Counted from the stretch's first letter, positions 33,023-42,296 are shown. The stretch is DNA of 64,000 nucleotides from Pseudomonadota bacterium (GCA_023386885.1 JAEWIX010000005.1:1-64000); one strand, 5' to 3'. Program-made: numbers and translations. Notes: a model not told the origin generated them from the sequence alone.

Positions 33023-34537
33023 CTACATCTTCTTCCAGTCGCCGGACTGCTCAAAGGCATGCGCTGCCCGATAGATCGTCATCTCATCGAAATGACGACC
33101 GACTAACATCAGCCCGACTGGAAGCCCTTCCGACATCCCACAAGGGATCGACATCGCTGGATGGTGCGTTACGTCGAAAGGTGCGGTGTTGACGATCATC
33201 TCGAATGCCCGCTGCACATACTCCTCGCGGCTTGCATCAGGCCCCGGCAACGGCGTCGCCTTCATCGGGGTCGTCGGCATCAAAAGCAGATCGTAATCGG
33301 CCAACACCTTGTCGTAGGCCGCAGTGTACCGCCTGGTGAGATTGATGGCCTTGCCATAATATTTCGGGCCATATGTATTGTTGATGTAAGTCCCGAGCAT
33401 CAGCATCAGTTTTGTGGTCTCCGACAAAGCATCCGCCTGCCGTCGCCAGCCACGATGAAAATCCATCATGGCGTTTGAATACAGATCGAGACGGCTGAGG
33501 CCGTAGCCGTCACCGAACATCATCGTTTGCGTCATGCCTTCGGCGCCAATCGGGGTCCAGATCGGCAGACCGGAAAGATGCATCGGGATGGAGACGTTAT
33601 CGACGGTAGCGCCAAGGCTGCGCAGCCGCTTCACCGCCTCTCGCACGCTTTCATTGACGTCGGCTTCCGCACCCGGTTGCTGAAAGCCTTCTTCGACGAC
33701 CGCGATCTTCAGACCTTTAACGCCCTTGCCCAAGGCTTTGGTATAATCCTGCACCTTGGGCGCCTTGATCCGAGGATCATAACCGTCGTCACCCGCGATC
33801 ACTTCGAGCAGCAGCGCGTTGTCGGCGACATTCGCGGTCATCGGGCCGGTATGATCAATGACGACCTCGATCGGCATGATTCCGGTATACGGCACCAATC
33901 CCCAGGTCGGCTTCATGCCATACGTGCCGCTGAAGGACGAAGGCATGCGGATCGACCCGCCCTGGTCGCCACCGATCGCCATGTCGGCTTCGCCAAGCGC
34001 GACGACGACGGCGCTGCCGGACGACGATCCTCCCGCGGAATAGCCCATCTTGTGAGGGTTATGCACCGGGCCGATCGCATTCGTATGGCTTCCGCCGGAC
34101 ATGCAGAAGTTCTCGCAGTGGGTTTTGCCGACAATTTCTGCTCCGGCATCAAGCATGCGAGTGACGATCGTTGCATCGAAATCCGGCACAAAGCCTTCCA
34201 GCGTCGCCGAACCATTCATCATCGGCACGCCGGCAAGCATGATGTTGTCTTTCAACGCGACAGTTCGGCCCTTTAACTTGCCCCTCGATGCACCTTTGAT
34301 ATTGGTCTTGCGATACCAGGCGTTGCGCGGGTTGTCTTCGGATGCCGGAGCATAACCGGGCGTCCGCGGATAATTCACCGCGGGCAATTCATCGGACATC
34401 GATGCCACTGCATTGTAGGCATCGATCGAACCGCGCATCAAACCAAGGAAGGACGTGACGTCATCCGACGTCAGCGACAGACCGCACTGCGCCGCCACCG
34501 CGCGCAGTTGATCTGAGGTTGGAAGCGACACAGACAT
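33023..34537 (-). CDS. Amidase signature enzyme, Rhodococcus nitrile-pathway amidase type
   Basis: A 504-residue amidase. The Ser-cisSer-Lys triad is clear: Lys96 (VALKDN), Ser171 (in AGGSSSGSA) and Ser195 (DQGGSIRMP), with Asp191. These numbers equal those I recall for the Rhodococcus amidases of nitrile pathways, and the N-terminal about 90-residue helical domain is also shared. It should hydrolyse aliphatic or aromatic amides to acid and ammonia in the cytoplasm. It lies in the operon with a cytosolic AmiC-like sensor and a Liv-type importer. No nitrile hydratase is present in the window. Confidence 0.88.
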   Translation of the reverse strand: MSVSLPTSDQLRAVAAQCGLSLTSDDVTSFLGLMRGSIDAYNAVASMSDELPAVNYPRTPGYAPASEDNPRNAWYRKTNIKGASRGKLKGRTVALKDNIMLAGVPMMNGSATLEGFVPDFDATIVTRMLDAGAEIVGKTHCENFCMSGGSHTNAIGPVHNPHKMGYSAGGSSSGSAVVVALGEADMAIGGDQGGSIRMPSSFSGTYGMKPTWGLVPYTGIMPIEVVIDHTGPMTANVADNALLLEVIAGDDGYDPRIKAPKVQDYTKALGKGVKGLKIAVVEEGFQQPGAEADVNESVREAVKRLRSLGATVDNVSIPMHLSGLPIWTPIGAEGMTQTMMFGDGYGLSRLDLYSNAMMDFHRGWRRQADALSETTKLMLMLGTYINNTYGPKYYGKAINLTRRYTAAYDKVLADYDLLLMPTTPMKATPLPGPDASREEYVQRAFEMIVNTAPFDVTHHPAMSIPCGMSEGLPVGLMLVGRHFDEMTIYRAAHAFEQSGDWKKM

Positions 34538-34678
34538 GATCCCTCCACGACAATCATTCGATCAGTGAGCCGAACTGGATTGCTTGTATTCGATGCTGCC
34601 ATCGAACGCGGCACCGGATGGCGCGAGCGGGATCATTAGATACGGAAATATTTTCCTTTTCAAGGATTATCTGAATCG

Positions 34679-35860
34679 TCAGAATCGATGCACTATCTTG
34701 AAGTCGATACCGTCGGATTCAGCAAGAAAGATAGGCATCGCGGCGCGTCCCTTGCGCACCGAAACAGGACCGCGGACGCTGCTGTAGACGATGTTATTTC
34801 CCGCCGCGAGCAGGGCTCGCGAACCGGCAGACCCCGCCTGCCGAACGGCGGCCTCGAGAAAATGCAGTCCTTCGTAATTGGATTCGCCGACCGAGCCGAC
34901 CGGCGGCGCGGATACTCCGAACGCGGCCCGGTAACGCTCCTGAAAAGCTTCGTTCTCGGCCGACTGAATACAGTTGAAGTAACCGGAGGCGCAGAAGAGA
35001 TTCTCGGAGTTTTCAGGACCAATTCCCAACAGTACCGTTTCATCCATCGCGCCGGCCAGTCGAAGAATTTTGCCACCGAGTCCTGCCTCACCGAAAGAAC
35101 GGTTGAAAGCAATACTGTCCGCGCCGATCAACGAGATTACCACGACATCGGGTTTGGCTGCGCGGATCCGCGCAAGATGAACGTCGTGATTGTCGACCCC
35201 AAGCGGAACGAACTCTTCTCCTATGATGTGCCCTCCGGTCTCCGCGATGTAGTTTTTCAGCGCCCGATGCGATAGCCAGGGCCAGACGTAATCACTGCCG
35301 ATCAGGTACCAGCGGCTGGCCCGTTTGGCGTTCGCAAGCCAGTGAATCGCCGGCCTGCTATGGCTGCGCGGCGTTTCGCCGATCGCCAGCACACCGGGCG
35401 TGCGTTCGCCTCCCTCGTAGACCGGCGTATAGATATAGGGTACCCGCCCACCGATGGCCTTCCGGAGCGCCAGTCGCACTGCACTGATATGGGATCCCAT
35501 CACCAGATCAATTTCGTCAAATTCGACCGCATCTCTGGCTCGGCGCGCAACGTCCTCGATTGCCCCTCCCGCCTCGCACAGAACCACCTCGATCTCGCGG
35601 CCGAGAAAGCCGCCACGACGATTGATCTCGGAAGCGGCAAGCAGCGTGGCGTTGGTCGTAGCGGGTCCCCAGATGCCCGGCGAACCGCTATACGTGACAA
35701 AGTTGGCGATGCGAAACTTACGACGCGCCCGCTTCCAGTCAGGAATCTCGTCATGAGACAGGCGAAACGAATTCGAGAGACCGGCCGGCAATGACCTCAA
35801 CAGAGCGTAGGGCGGGACCTTCGGCGAAATCGGCATTCCGCATTCGAGAGATAGCTGCAA
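34679..35860 (-). CDS. Cytosolic AmiC/UrtA-like amide-binding protein, possible sensor
   Basis: A 393-residue periplasmic-binding-fold protein without any signal peptide (N-terminus MQLSLECGMPISPKVPP). The start is TTG at 35860, supported by a strong GGAGGAGG site. The ligand domain (FVTYSGSPGIWGP, YTPVYEGGERTPGVL, GSDYVWPW) is like AmiC and the amide/urea binders. Lacking export, it is more likely an intracellular amide sensor, as AmiC is, than a transport component. No amiR-type gene is next to it; the second AmiC-AmiR pair lies at 44346-46114. It heads the amidase-importer operon and is divergent from a MarR gene. Confidence 0.75.
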   Translation of the reverse strand: MQLSLECGMPISPKVPPYALLRSLPAGLSNSFRLSHDEIPDWKRARRKFRIANFVTYSGSPGIWGPATTNATLLAASEINRRGGFLGREIEVVLCEAGGAIEDVARRARDAVEFDEIDLVMGSHISAVRLALRKAIGGRVPYIYTPVYEGGERTPGVLAIGETPRSHSRPAIHWLANAKRASRWYLIGSDYVWPWLSHRALKNYIAETGGHIIGEEFVPLGVDNHDVHLARIRAAKPDVVVISLIGADSIAFNRSFGEAGLGGKILRLAGAMDETVLLGIGPENSENLFCASGYFNCIQSAENEAFQERYRAAFGVSAPPVGSVGESNYEGLHFLEAAVRQAGSAGSRALLAAGNNIVYSSVRGPVSVRKGRAAMPIFLAESDGIDFKIVHRF

Positions 35861-35942
35861 GCCCTCCTCCTAACCGATCCTGCTTCAAGCCGTTCAATTT
35901 GCTGGCTTCCAGACCGTTCTTGAAAATATTTTACGGGAAAAT

Positions 35943-35991
35943 GTTGAATTTTCAACTGTTGGCGGGCATATGTTGCTTGTCTGGTAAGCAA
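35943..35991. promoter_or_regulatory. Two inverted repeats, candidate MarR operators
   Basis: GTTGAA-tt-TTCAAC (35943-35956) and TTGCTT-gtctggt-AAGCAA (35973-35991) are both perfect dyads, centred about 32 bp apart (three helical turns). They lie in the 134-bp divergent region between the AmiC-like gene and the MarR gene, the second directly before the MarR start. MarR dimers typically bind such dyads. Confidence 0.55.
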
Positions 35992-35994
35992 TGA

Positions 35995-36480
35995 ATGCCG
36001 ATACCAGGGTCAATTGCGCAAGGCGAAGTCATAATCGTGGCCAAAACTCCCGCTCGGAAACCCGTCATTGGCGATCACCTCGCTTATCTGCTTGCTCAGG
36101 CCAATCGGGAAATAAATCGGCACCTCGAAACCAGACTTCGCAAAGAAGGAGTCCCCGTCGAGCAATGGCGCGTCCTGATGATCCTCGCCGATGGCAAAGG
36201 CCATTCGATGGGCGATCTCGCCAACGCTGTTCTTCTCAACCATCCGACCTTGACCAAGATGGTCGATCGGATGGTCTCCGATGCGCTCGTCTATCGGGTA
36301 CAGGATCCCAACGATCGCCGGCGGGTGCTGATGCATCTGTCTGATCGCGGAAAGGTCCTTGCCAAGCGCCTCAGTTCGCTTGCCAGCCGGCAAGAAGCCG
36401 ACATCATCCAAAGCTACGGCGACAAGTCGACTAACGAACTGAAGAGACTGCTGGAAAGCTTGATCGACAGTGCCAGCTAG
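35995..36480 (+). CDS. MarR family transcriptional regulator
   Basis: A 161-residue MarR-type winged-helix regulator. The HTH is visible in SMGDLANAVLLNHPTLTKMVDRMVSDALVYR, followed by the wing DPNDRRRVLMHLSDRG; an N-terminal helix for dimerisation precedes. The start is uncertain (ATG at 35991 or 35995, or GTG at 36038). It is divergent from the AmiC-like/amidase/importer operon and probably represses it, with an aromatic or amide ligand releasing it. It ends convergently on the next livF. Confidence 0.85.
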   Translation: MPIPGSIAQGEVIIVAKTPARKPVIGDHLAYLLAQANREINRHLETRLRKEGVPVEQWRVLMILADGKGHSMGDLANAVLLNHPTLTKMVDRMVSDALVYRVQDPNDRRRVLMHLSDRGKVLAKRLSSLASRQEADIIQSYGDKSTNELKRLLESLIDSAS

Positions 36481-36542
36481 CCGCAACTCGCCGCCACACC
36501 TCGGTTCGGAACGGTCAATAGACTCGGAACTCACGAGGCCGC

Positions 36543-37250
36543 CTAAATTAGCAGTTGCGCGCGGACGTGCTCCGCATCGATTTCGCCTTGCGATAAGGTC
36601 GCGGCTATTCGGCCCTTCTCCATGACATAGCAACGTTCCGCGATCGCAAGGATGGTGTCGAGATTCTGCTCGACAAACACGATCGTCGTTCCGATCTCGC
36701 CTCGGATCGATTTCAATGCCTCGCAGATCAGTTGCACGATCGATGGCTGAACGCCTTCGGACGGTTCATCGAGCAGGATCAGCGCCGGGTTTCCGATCAG
36801 CGCCCGCCCGATCGCCAACTGCTGCTGCTCGCCGCCCGACATGGTGCCGGCGATTTGCCGCCGCCGCTCCTTGAGACGCGGAAAATAGCTGTAGACAAGG
36901 TCCGGCAACTTGCGTGCATCGGGGCCGCCGATCAGCTTGCCGACCTCGAGATTCTCTTCCACCGTCATCTGCGGAAATACGTCGCGCCCTTGCGGGATAT
37001 AGCCGATGCCTTCGCGCGCACGAGCGTCGGCGGTCAACGCGGTGATATCCTTGCCTTGAAACGCGATCGAGCCGCGCTTAGCGCGGATCAGGCCAATCAG
37101 GCAGCGCATCAGCGTGGTTTTGCCGGCACCGTTGCGGCCAATCACGCCGACGATCTCGCCCCGATTGATCGTCATCTCGACGCCTTGCAGAATCGGTGTC
37201 GCGCCATAGGCGGCCCATAGACCGTGAACAGCAAGAACGGTCTCAGCCAT
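36543..37250 (-). CDS. Urea/amide-type ABC transporter ATP-binding protein (LivF/UrtE)
   Basis: A 235-residue ABC ATPase with Walker A GRNGAGKTT, signature MSGGEQQQLAIGRAL and Walker B ILLDEPSEGVQPS, closest in style to UrtE. The ATG at 37250 overlaps the preceding ATPase gene by 8 bp; an in-frame extension to 37322 is not homologous. Last gene of the fmdA-importer operon, which resembles the fmdA/fmdDEF short-chain amide and urea uptake cluster of Methylophilus. Confidence 0.87.
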   Translation of the reverse strand: MAETVLAVHGLWAAYGATPILQGVEMTINRGEIVGVIGRNGAGKTTLMRCLIGLIRAKRGSIAFQGKDITALTADARAREGIGYIPQGRDVFPQMTVEENLEVGKLIGGPDARKLPDLVYSYFPRLKERRRQIAGTMSGGEQQQLAIGRALIGNPALILLDEPSEGVQPSIVQLICEALKSIRGEIGTTIVFVEQNLDTILAIAERCYVMEKGRIAATLSQGEIDAEHVRAQLLI

Positions 37251-37962
37251 GATGCGCCTTCCCGAGATAGATCTCCTCGACCCGAGGGTCGTTGACCACC
37301 TGCTCAAGCGTGCCGTCGGCAAAGATCTGTCCGAGATGCAGCACCGTGACGCGCTGGGCGATCTGCCGAATGAACGCCATGTCGTGCTCGACCACGATCA
37401 CGGTCATGCCGTCGCGGTTGAGCGACTTGATCAGCTCACCCGTGCGATGGGTTTCCTCCGGCGACATGCCCGCCGTCGGCTCGTCGAGCAGTAGCAGCCG
37501 CGGACGAAGCGCCAGCGCCATGCCGATCTCGAGCCATTGCTGCTGACCGTGGGCCAGCGCGCCGGCCGGCTTGTCCGCATGCTCCGCGAGATCAAGCAGA
37601 TCAAGAAGACGCTGCCGCTCCATAGCCAACTCGTCGCCGCTTCGCTGCTGCTGCAGGGCGATGTCGAGATTCTGCCACACCGGCAGTTCCTTGAAGACGC
37701 TCGGTGCCTGCATTTTGATGCTCATGCCGCGCTGGACGCGCGCATAGGGCCGCTCTCTGGTGATGTCGGCGCTATCAAAAAGAATCGTGCCGGCACTTGG
37801 CTCATAGACGCCCACGATCAGCTTGAATAGCGTGCTCTTGCCGGCGCCGTTCGGCCCGATCAGGCAATGTATCTCGCCTTCGGCAACGCTGAGATCGACA
37901 TTCGAGACCGCGGCCAGACCACCGAACCTCCGCGAAACGCCCTTGATATCAATCAACGGCAT
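37243..37962 (-). CDS. Urea/amide-type ABC transporter ATP-binding protein (LivG/UrtD)
   Basis: A 239-residue ABC ATPase. Walker A GPNGAGKST, signature variant LAHGQQQWLEIGMAL and Walker B LLLLDEPTAGMSPEE are UrtD-like. It lies 2 bp after the permease gene and overlaps the UrtE-like gene, so subunits are translated in a fixed ratio. Distinct from, but clearly related to, the LivG at 29116. Confidence 0.87.
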   Translation of the reverse strand: MPLIDIKGVSRRFGGLAAVSNVDLSVAEGEIHCLIGPNGAGKSTLFKLIVGVYEPSAGTILFDSADITRERPYARVQRGMSIKMQAPSVFKELPVWQNLDIALQQQRSGDELAMERQRLLDLLDLAEHADKPAGALAHGQQQWLEIGMALALRPRLLLLDEPTAGMSPEETHRTGELIKSLNRDGMTVIVVEHDMAFIRQIAQRVTVLHLGQIFADGTLEQVVNDPRVEEIYLGKAHHG

Positions 37963-37964
37963 GA

Positions 37965-39026
37965 TCAGGACTCACCATTTCGCAGCGGACCGTTCCCGGT
38001 ATCGTCACGTCCCGAGAAACGCAGCCATCGTCGGCTCGCGGCCTGGGCGATGCCGAAAATAAATCCCTGCGGCATCGTCATGACCGTGGCGAGCAGCAGT
38101 GATCCCATCAGCACCAACGCAGCTTGCTGGCTATAGATTGTGATGGTCTGAAAACCGAACAACAGCAGAAACGAGCCAACGAGCGTCGCCGTCAGATCGC
38201 TCCGGCCGGAGAACGCCACCCAGATGATCGGCATCGCCGCCGCAGGCAGGCCAACGCTGGACGGCGTGATGAACTGCCCCCACGAGGTGTAGAGCGCACC
38301 GCTCAATCCGGCGAGCCCACTGCCGATGCAGAACGTCAGGAGCTGATACTTACGGACATCGTATCCCAGCATCTCCGCCCGCTGAGGATCTTCGCGAATG
38401 GCAACGATCACATTGCCGATTCGAGAATTCACCAGCACACGCAGACCCAGATAAACGATCAGGATCAACGCGATCAGAAAATAATAAAGAATAGTTCCCT
38501 CGATATAGATATCGCCGACGGTCAACGGGTCCATGCCCTTCATGCCGTTGAAGCCATTCAGGCGCGCGCCGCCAATGTGCCACTCGGGGCCAGCCGTCTG
38601 CCCGAGAAAGAAGGCGAGAGACAGCGTCGCCGCCAGCGTCACGATGCCGAAGAACATGCCGCTGATGCGGCCCCAGATCATGAAGTAACCCAGCACGGCG
38701 GCGGCGAGCGCAGCCACCAGCACTGACAGGATCAGCGCCGCAATGGTCATCGTGCCGCCGCCCATGATGATCGCCAGCACGCCATAGCCGTATCCGGCGA
38801 TGCCGAAAAAGAACGTCTGCCCGAACGTCAGCATCCCGCCGTAGCCCCAGATCAGGCTGAGGCCGAGCGCCATGAATATCCAGATCAGGAAGTAAGAGAA
38901 GTTTCCGACGTCGTAGGAGTCGGCGAAGATCGGATAGATCAACGCTACTGCCAAAACCGTCAGAAACGTCAACCAGAATCCACGGCCGTTGCCGCTGGTC
39001 TGTGGCCCATTGACGAGGCTTAGCAT
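37965..39026 (-). CDS. Urea/amide-type ABC transporter permease (LivM/UrtC)
   Basis: A permease of 353 residues with eight to ten hydrophobic segments. The LivM/UrtC blocks LSLIWGYGGMLTFGQTFFFGIAGY and AIREDPQRAEMLGYDVRKY are present. The C-terminal tail of about 40 residues is polar and basic. ATG at 39026 is preferred (AAGGAA upstream) to an in-frame GTG at 39044. It follows the LivH-type gene by 24 bp. Confidence 0.86.
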   Translation of the reverse strand: MLSLVNGPQTSGNGRGFWLTFLTVLAVALIYPIFADSYDVGNFSYFLIWIFMALGLSLIWGYGGMLTFGQTFFFGIAGYGYGVLAIIMGGGTMTIAALILSVLVAALAAAVLGYFMIWGRISGMFFGIVTLAATLSLAFFLGQTAGPEWHIGGARLNGFNGMKGMDPLTVGDIYIEGTILYYFLIALILIVYLGLRVLVNSRIGNVIVAIREDPQRAEMLGYDVRKYQLLTFCIGSGLAGLSGALYTSWGQFITPSSVGLPAAAMPIIWVAFSGRSDLTATLVGSFLLLFGFQTITIYSQQAALVLMGSLLLATVMTMPQGFIFGIAQAASRRWLRFSGRDDTGNGPLRNGES

Positions 39027-39050
39027 GGGAATTCCTTGAAGCACCGCATG

Positions 39051-39917
39051 TCAACGTCCCCGCCGCGCCAGAATGCTGGAGAGTCCCTCCGGCAGAATGC
39101 GGATGATGGCGATCACGGCAAACAGCATCCCGATCTGACCGATGATCTGCCCGTAGGATGCGTTGAGAGCCATGCGCACCAACGCCAGCAGCATCGCCGC
39201 CGGTGCGGTCCCGAGCAAAACGTTTGCTCCGCCCACGACCACCGTGACGAAACTCTCCACGATGAACGTCGCGCCCATGGTCGGGATCAGGGTCATGGTC
39301 GGTGCGTAAAGCGCCCCGCACAGCCCGGCGAGCCCTGCCCCAATGCCAAAGCTTATGGCGTAGATGCGTCCGGTGCGTGCGCCCAGCGCCTGCGCCATGC
39401 CGGCATTCTGCATGGTTGCCCGCGCGATGACGCCGAAGCGGGTCCGCATGAAAAGAACATAGATCCCCACCAGCACCGCCAGCGCGCAGGCGAACAGGAT
39501 GATCCGGTAGGTCGAGAACGTGTAGTCGCCGACAGCGAAGCTCCCCTCCGGGGTGCCGATGCCTCGAATCGAGGAACCCACGACGATCAGCATCCCCTGC
39601 GTCACGATCAGGCTAAGTCCCCAGGTTGCCAGCAGCGAATCGAGCGGACGCTTGTAGAACTTCCGCACCACAAGAATCTCGATCAGAACGCCGATGAGCC
39701 CTGCGGTAATGGCCGCGGCAATCTGCGCTAGTGGCAGCGGCACGCCGAGATTGACGAGGCCGACCGTGACGTAGGCTCCGCACATGATGAATTCACCATG
39801 CGCCATGTTGATAACGCCCATCATCCCGAACACGATTGCCAATCCCGCCGAAGCAAGAATGAGAAACGCGAAGACGTCGGCGAACTGATAGAACAGCGAA
39901 AACAATTCGGAGAGCAC
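39051..39917 (-). CDS. Urea/amide-type ABC transporter permease (LivH/UrtB)
   Basis: A 288-residue permease with the conserved block GLAIVFGMMGVINMAHGEFIMCGAY close to UrtB/FmdE-type permeases, and GMAQALGARTGRIYAISFG coupling region. Its gene follows the binding protein by 91 bp. It pairs with the permease at 37965 to form the channel of the second amide/urea-type importer. Confidence 0.87.
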   Translation of the reverse strand: MLSELFSLFYQFADVFAFLILASAGLAIVFGMMGVINMAHGEFIMCGAYVTVGLVNLGVPLPLAQIAAAITAGLIGVLIEILVVRKFYKRPLDSLLATWGLSLIVTQGMLIVVGSSIRGIGTPEGSFAVGDYTFSTYRIILFACALAVLVGIYVLFMRTRFGVIARATMQNAGMAQALGARTGRIYAISFGIGAGLAGLCGALYAPTMTLIPTMGATFIVESFVTVVVGGANVLLGTAPAAMLLALVRMALNASYGQIIGQIGMLFAVIAIIRILPEGLSSILARRGR

Positions 39918-40008
39918 GAGATCCTCCGGAGCCGAACCGGGCGCGATAGGTCAGTTGCGCCCGGTAGGTGGACGGCGCGCCGAGGCACGCCTCTCCAGCG
40001 TTGGATGG

Positions 40009-41241
40009 CTACTTCTTCGGTAGATGGCTTGGCGTGTACTGATCCTTGTCATTCTTCTTGGTCAGATCGCACCCGATCTCGCTCAGCCAGTACGGTTGAA
40101 TTACGCCGTAATCCTTGTCGACGCTGATCTCATGCTTCGGGCCGACCGAAACCAGCCGCATGCGGTGCGACGTGTGCTGGCTCTTGGGATCGATACAGAC
40201 CTGACCCTCGGCCGCATCGATACAGGCCTTACCCGTCGCGATCACCTTGCGAATGTCGTCGAGCTTGGTCGACTTGGCTTGCTCCACCAGCATCTTGTAC
40301 ATGTAGATCGCGTGATAGGCGTTGTAGCCCATGTCGTTGATGTACATCTCGTCGGGGAACTTGGCATGCCAGCGCTTCTTGAACGCGTTGGCTTCCGGAG
40401 TATCGATCTCCTCGAACCAGTTCGCGGTAACATGCATGTTGTTCAGCGCCGGCGGTGCGAACCGCTTGTGTTCGAACCCCAGCATGATCTTGATCGACGA
40501 GCCCATCGGCAGGTTCAGTTTCGCAGCCGCCGCCTGCTCAAAGAACGAATCCTGCGCCGCACCGACGTTGATCGTTAGAATCCAATCGGGCTTGGCCTTC
40601 TGGATATTCTGGATGGTTTGAGCGAACTGCGAGACGCCGAGCGGGATGAACTCCTCGCCGACCACGGTACCGCCGAGATCCTTCAGGATCTTGCGATTCC
40701 ATTCGGCCGAGATCTGCCCGAAATTATAGTCAGCGGCGACGACGTAAACCTTCTTGCCGAACTTTTCGACCATCCACGGGATCAGCGTCGAGAACTGCTG
40801 TTCGGGGACCGCGCCCATGCTGATCATGTTGGCATCGCAGACACCGCCCTCGTACTGGTTGGTGTAGAAATACGGCGTCTTGGTCCGGTTGACGATGGGC
40901 CTCACCGCCTCGCGGGAGGCCGAGGTGATGCCGCCGATCAGGACATCCACCTTGTCGCGATTCAACAGGCGGCGCGTGAACTCCTGATAGCGCGCATTGT
41001 CGCCTTGCGGATCGAGATGGATCAGTTCGATCTGCCGGCCGAGAATGCCGCCAGCCTTGTTGATTTCCTCCACTGCAAGCTGCGAACCGTGCAGCTTCGG
41101 CATTCCCATGAAGGCGAGGTCACCCGAGACGTCTTCCATCAAGCCGATCTTGAGCGGATCGGCAGCCCGAACGTCGGTGACGGCGCAGGTCAGCAGAGCC
41201 AGCGTGCTGGCTGCGACCAGAATGTTTCTGAATGCACTCAT
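40009..41241 (-). CDS. Urea/short-chain-amide ABC substrate-binding protein (UrtA/FmdD-like)
   Basis: A 410-residue periplasmic binding protein. A classical signal peptide (NILVAASTLALLTCAV, cleavage near VRAAD) precedes LKIGLMEDVSGDLAFMG. FYTNQYEGGVCDANM and VVAADYNFGQISAEWNRK are typical of the UrtA/FmdD group that binds urea, formamide and acetamide. It lies 56 bp after fmdA and heads the transporter genes. The link to a formamidase-type enzyme makes short amides the probable ligands. Confidence 0.86.
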   Translation of the reverse strand: MSAFRNILVAASTLALLTCAVTDVRAADPLKIGLMEDVSGDLAFMGMPKLHGSQLAVEEINKAGGILGRQIELIHLDPQGDNARYQEFTRRLLNRDKVDVLIGGITSASREAVRPIVNRTKTPYFYTNQYEGGVCDANMISMGAVPEQQFSTLIPWMVEKFGKKVYVVAADYNFGQISAEWNRKILKDLGGTVVGEEFIPLGVSQFAQTIQNIQKAKPDWILTINVGAAQDSFFEQAAAAKLNLPMGSSIKIMLGFEHKRFAPPALNNMHVTANWFEEIDTPEANAFKKRWHAKFPDEMYINDMGYNAYHAIYMYKMLVEQAKSTKLDDIRKVIATGKACIDAAEGQVCIDPKSQHTSHRMRLVSVGPKHEISVDKDYGVIQPYWLSEIGCDLTKKNDKDQYTPSHLPKK

Positions 41242-41297
41242 TGCTGTATCTCCCGTTGAAACTTCGGCTTTATCGAAACGAAGACCTTCGCCGCGGC

Positions 41298-42296
41298 TTA
41301 CGCGCCGAGATACTTTTTGAGGATGGATGCGCCCATCGTGTACTTGGGATCGACCATGTTTCCGAGCCGCATACGTCCGGCCTGACTGAGCAGCATGTAG
41401 GCATCGATCTCATCGAAGCCGTAATCCGCACTCATCCATCGAACCAGTTCGCGATAGGCGATCCGCGCGGCATCCTCGAGCGGCCGCGCGCTACCGATCG
41501 TCATGATGAAGTCGCGCGTTTCCAGTCGCGGCCAGGCGAAGCTCCAGTTCTTGATGACGTCGATTTGCAATGTCACTGTCGCGCGCTGCTCCATGGCGAC
41601 GCCCGACAGCTCGCCGTCGCCCTGTGTCGCATGGCAATCGCCCACGTAAAGCAGGCCACCCGCGGCATGGACCGGCAGATACAGAACTGCGCCCGGCGCG
41701 ACGTCGGGCAAATCCATGTTGCCGCCGTGATAGTCCGGCTGTAGCGACGAGATGGCCTCGATCTCCGGCGAAACGCCGATCGTTCCTATGAACGGCTCGT
41801 AGGGCAGGACGATCTTGTCGCTCCAGCGCACGCCATCCTTGTCGACGTGCACCTTGCGCACCCGCTCCGGCAGCGGCGGATTCAGCATCGCGGTCGAAGC
41901 GGTGCTCACCAGACCGCCGAACTCCGGCATGATGCAGGTGGTGCCGGCCGGCTGCTCGCCACGGGTTTCGACAGCGTGAATGTAGACCGCCAGACAATCA
42001 CCTTTCTGCACGCCCTCGACCGCGATCGGCCCGCATTGCGGATTGAGATAGGGAAAATTGAGCTTCTCGGTCGGCTTGTCGGACTCGCTGGTAATCACGC
42101 CGCCGAATGCATCCTCCGTCTCGACCACGACGAGATCGCCAGGCTGAACTTTCAAGCTCGGCTTGGCATACGGCCCGTAGACGTAGTGGAAGTCGCCCTG
42201 CTGCTCGATGGTCAGGCTGTGGCTTTTGCCCGGCTTGCCGGCCGCCTGCCCGCGCTTCGACATGATCGACGACGAAAGCCAACTCGAATCGACCAT
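41298..42296 (-). CDS. fmdA: Acetamidase/formamidase
   Basis: A 332-residue member of the FmdA/AmdA family, zinc-type hydrolases that cleave formamide or acetamide to the acid and ammonia. Family blocks are GDLVVVETEDAFGG, PQCGPIAVEGVQKGD, VGDCHATQGDGELSG (the conserved metal/active-site segment) and the C-terminal LGNMVDPKYTM. The ATG at 42296 has AAGGAGG upstream. It lies directly before a UrtA/FmdD-like importer, mirroring the fmdA/fmdDEF gene order, so imported amides would be hydrolysed by this enzyme in the cytoplasm. Confidence 0.9.
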   Translation of the reverse strand: MVDSSWLSSSIMSKRGQAAGKPGKSHSLTIEQQGDFHYVYGPYAKPSLKVQPGDLVVVETEDAFGGVITSESDKPTEKLNFPYLNPQCGPIAVEGVQKGDCLAVYIHAVETRGEQPAGTTCIMPEFGGLVSTASTAMLNPPLPERVRKVHVDKDGVRWSDKIVLPYEPFIGTIGVSPEIEAISSLQPDYHGGNMDLPDVAPGAVLYLPVHAAGGLLYVGDCHATQGDGELSGVAMEQRATVTLQIDVIKNWSFAWPRLETRDFIMTIGSARPLEDAARIAYRELVRWMSADYGFDEIDAYMLLSQAGRMRLGNMVDPKYTMGASILKKYLGA

